Positions 63,060 through 64,000 of a stretch of 64,000 nucleotides of DNA are shown here, one piece after another. The notes beneath the pieces were generated by a model. It worked only from the letters and a program-made list of their open reading frames with translations, did not search any database and was not told where the DNA came from. Origin of the DNA: Mytilus galloprovincialis (lineage: Eukaryota; Mollusca; Bivalvia; Mytilida; Mytilidae). How positions within the stretch are numbered: the stretch's first letter is position 1; each line of letters begins with the position of its first letter. The position numbers were made by a program, and so were the translations under genes. The DNA lies in NCBI RefSeq assembly GCF_965363235.1, contig NC_134846.1:253001-317000 (forward strand), written 5' to 3'.

Positions 63060-63560
63060 TATGCTTCATATTTAAACCTTTTTCTCGATATGACTATTGA
63101 TGGTAGGTTGAATACCAAAATTTATGACAAACGCGATGACTTTAATTTTCCTATAGTCAACTTTCCATTTCTGTGTAGCAACATCCAAGCGGTACCAGCA
63201 TATGGAGTATATGTGTCTCAATTGATACGTTACTCTAGAGCTAGCTCAAAGTACGTTGATTTTGTTGAACGATGAATATTGCTTTCTCAAAAGTTGCTAA
63301 GACAGGGCTATGAACCAATCAAATTAAGGTCATCACTAAAGAAATTTTACGGTCACCATCATGATCTGATTATCCATTATGACAAAAGTGTGTCAGAAAT
63401 CATATCTGATATTCTTCCCTAGTCATAATAACCTTCCATCATTACCGAACTGAAAAAAGAAATAACACGACGGGTGCCTATACGGTGCAGGAAATGCTTA
63501 CCCTTCCGGAGCACCTGATTTCACTCCCGGTTTTTAGTGGAGTTCGTGTTAATTCTTAAT
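63060..63560 (+). mobile_element. Fossil reverse-transcriptase element, 3' part with tail
   Basis: Plus-strand copy with YDKRDDFNFPIVNFPF, YGVYVSQLIRYSRA and a KFYGHHHDL-type tract, running into the 3' tail sequence (GGTGCAGGAAATGCTTACCC, then GTGGAGTTCGTGTT). It links the tail repeats elsewhere in the window to this reverse-transcriptase family. Old and broken. Confidence 0.6.
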
Positions 63561-64000
63561 TATTATTTATAACTGTTGATGTAAATGTTCTTTGGTTTTT
63601 TGAGTCCTTGTTTACTCCTTGGTTTTGATTGTTAGTATCTTTATCACAAATTGTCCCTTTATTTATTGTAGACTTGTTCTATACCGGTCATAATGTTTTT
63701 TCGTCCGTGTAAGCATAGTAGTGTGACAATGGTACTAAATCTCATGTTTAGAGAATAATAACTATTGATATCAAAAGATTTAGATTTTTTTTTGTGTTTA
63801 CTATGAAGAACCTTTTGTATTTGAAATGCGAACTCAATTTCAGTATGAGTTAATCAACAGGATACATACATTATACACAGATATTTTTTGTCTTCCCTTT
63901 AGTGCAATTGATGTTCCTCTAATCGGAGACAACTTCACGAATTGATCTCTTACATGTATTACAGTGGCAATCACTAAATTGGCAAAATGACGTTGATTGA

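Overview
The window looks like nuclear DNA of a marine bivalve, most likely a mussel (Mytilus type). It is AT-rich, with short exons, long introns, canonical GT-AG splice sites, and interspersed repeats of kinds I recognise from bivalve genomes. There are no bacterial-style operons and no structural RNA genes that I can see. Most long open frames here are chance; the genes had to be assembled from short exons by matching splice sites and reading phase.

Four gene models are supported, all on the minus strand. (1) 2222-8454: a complete five-exon fibrinogen-related protein (FREP-like) with signal peptide, coiled coil and fibrinogen C-terminal domain. (2) 22824-26622: a two-exon secreted globular-head C1q-domain gene with intact splice sites and poly(A) signal but an in-frame stop in mid-domain. 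(3) 35639-41784: five exons of a membrane-tethered SUEL/rhamnose-binding-type lectin (signal peptide, lectin domain, Ser/Thr/Pro stalk, transmembrane helix) whose cytoplasmic tail was not found. (4) 55867-61281: the last five exons of a larger gene, a Tyr-rich tail of the kind found inside membrane receptors; every internal exon is symmetric phase 2-2 and one carries six 13-residue repeats. On the plus strand, 48945-49294 holds pieces of an HtrL/YibB-like putative glycosyltransferase gene lacking its middle.

The rest is intronic and intergenic DNA packed with repeats: several TIR elements (one with a 9-bp target duplication, one inside a 38-bp direct repeat), an abundant 'aagatgtggta...' family, a fossil reverse-transcriptase element whose 3' tail recurs many times without its body, and a mollusc repeat ending in a GAC-rich tract and hairpin. 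There are also a 70-bp satellite grading from decayed to near-identical units, a 43-bp tandem repeat, and a segmental duplication dated by nested insertions.

The first three genes are secreted or surface recognition proteins of families expanded in bivalve innate immunity (family knowledge). A shared role is inference; nothing here shows co-regulation.
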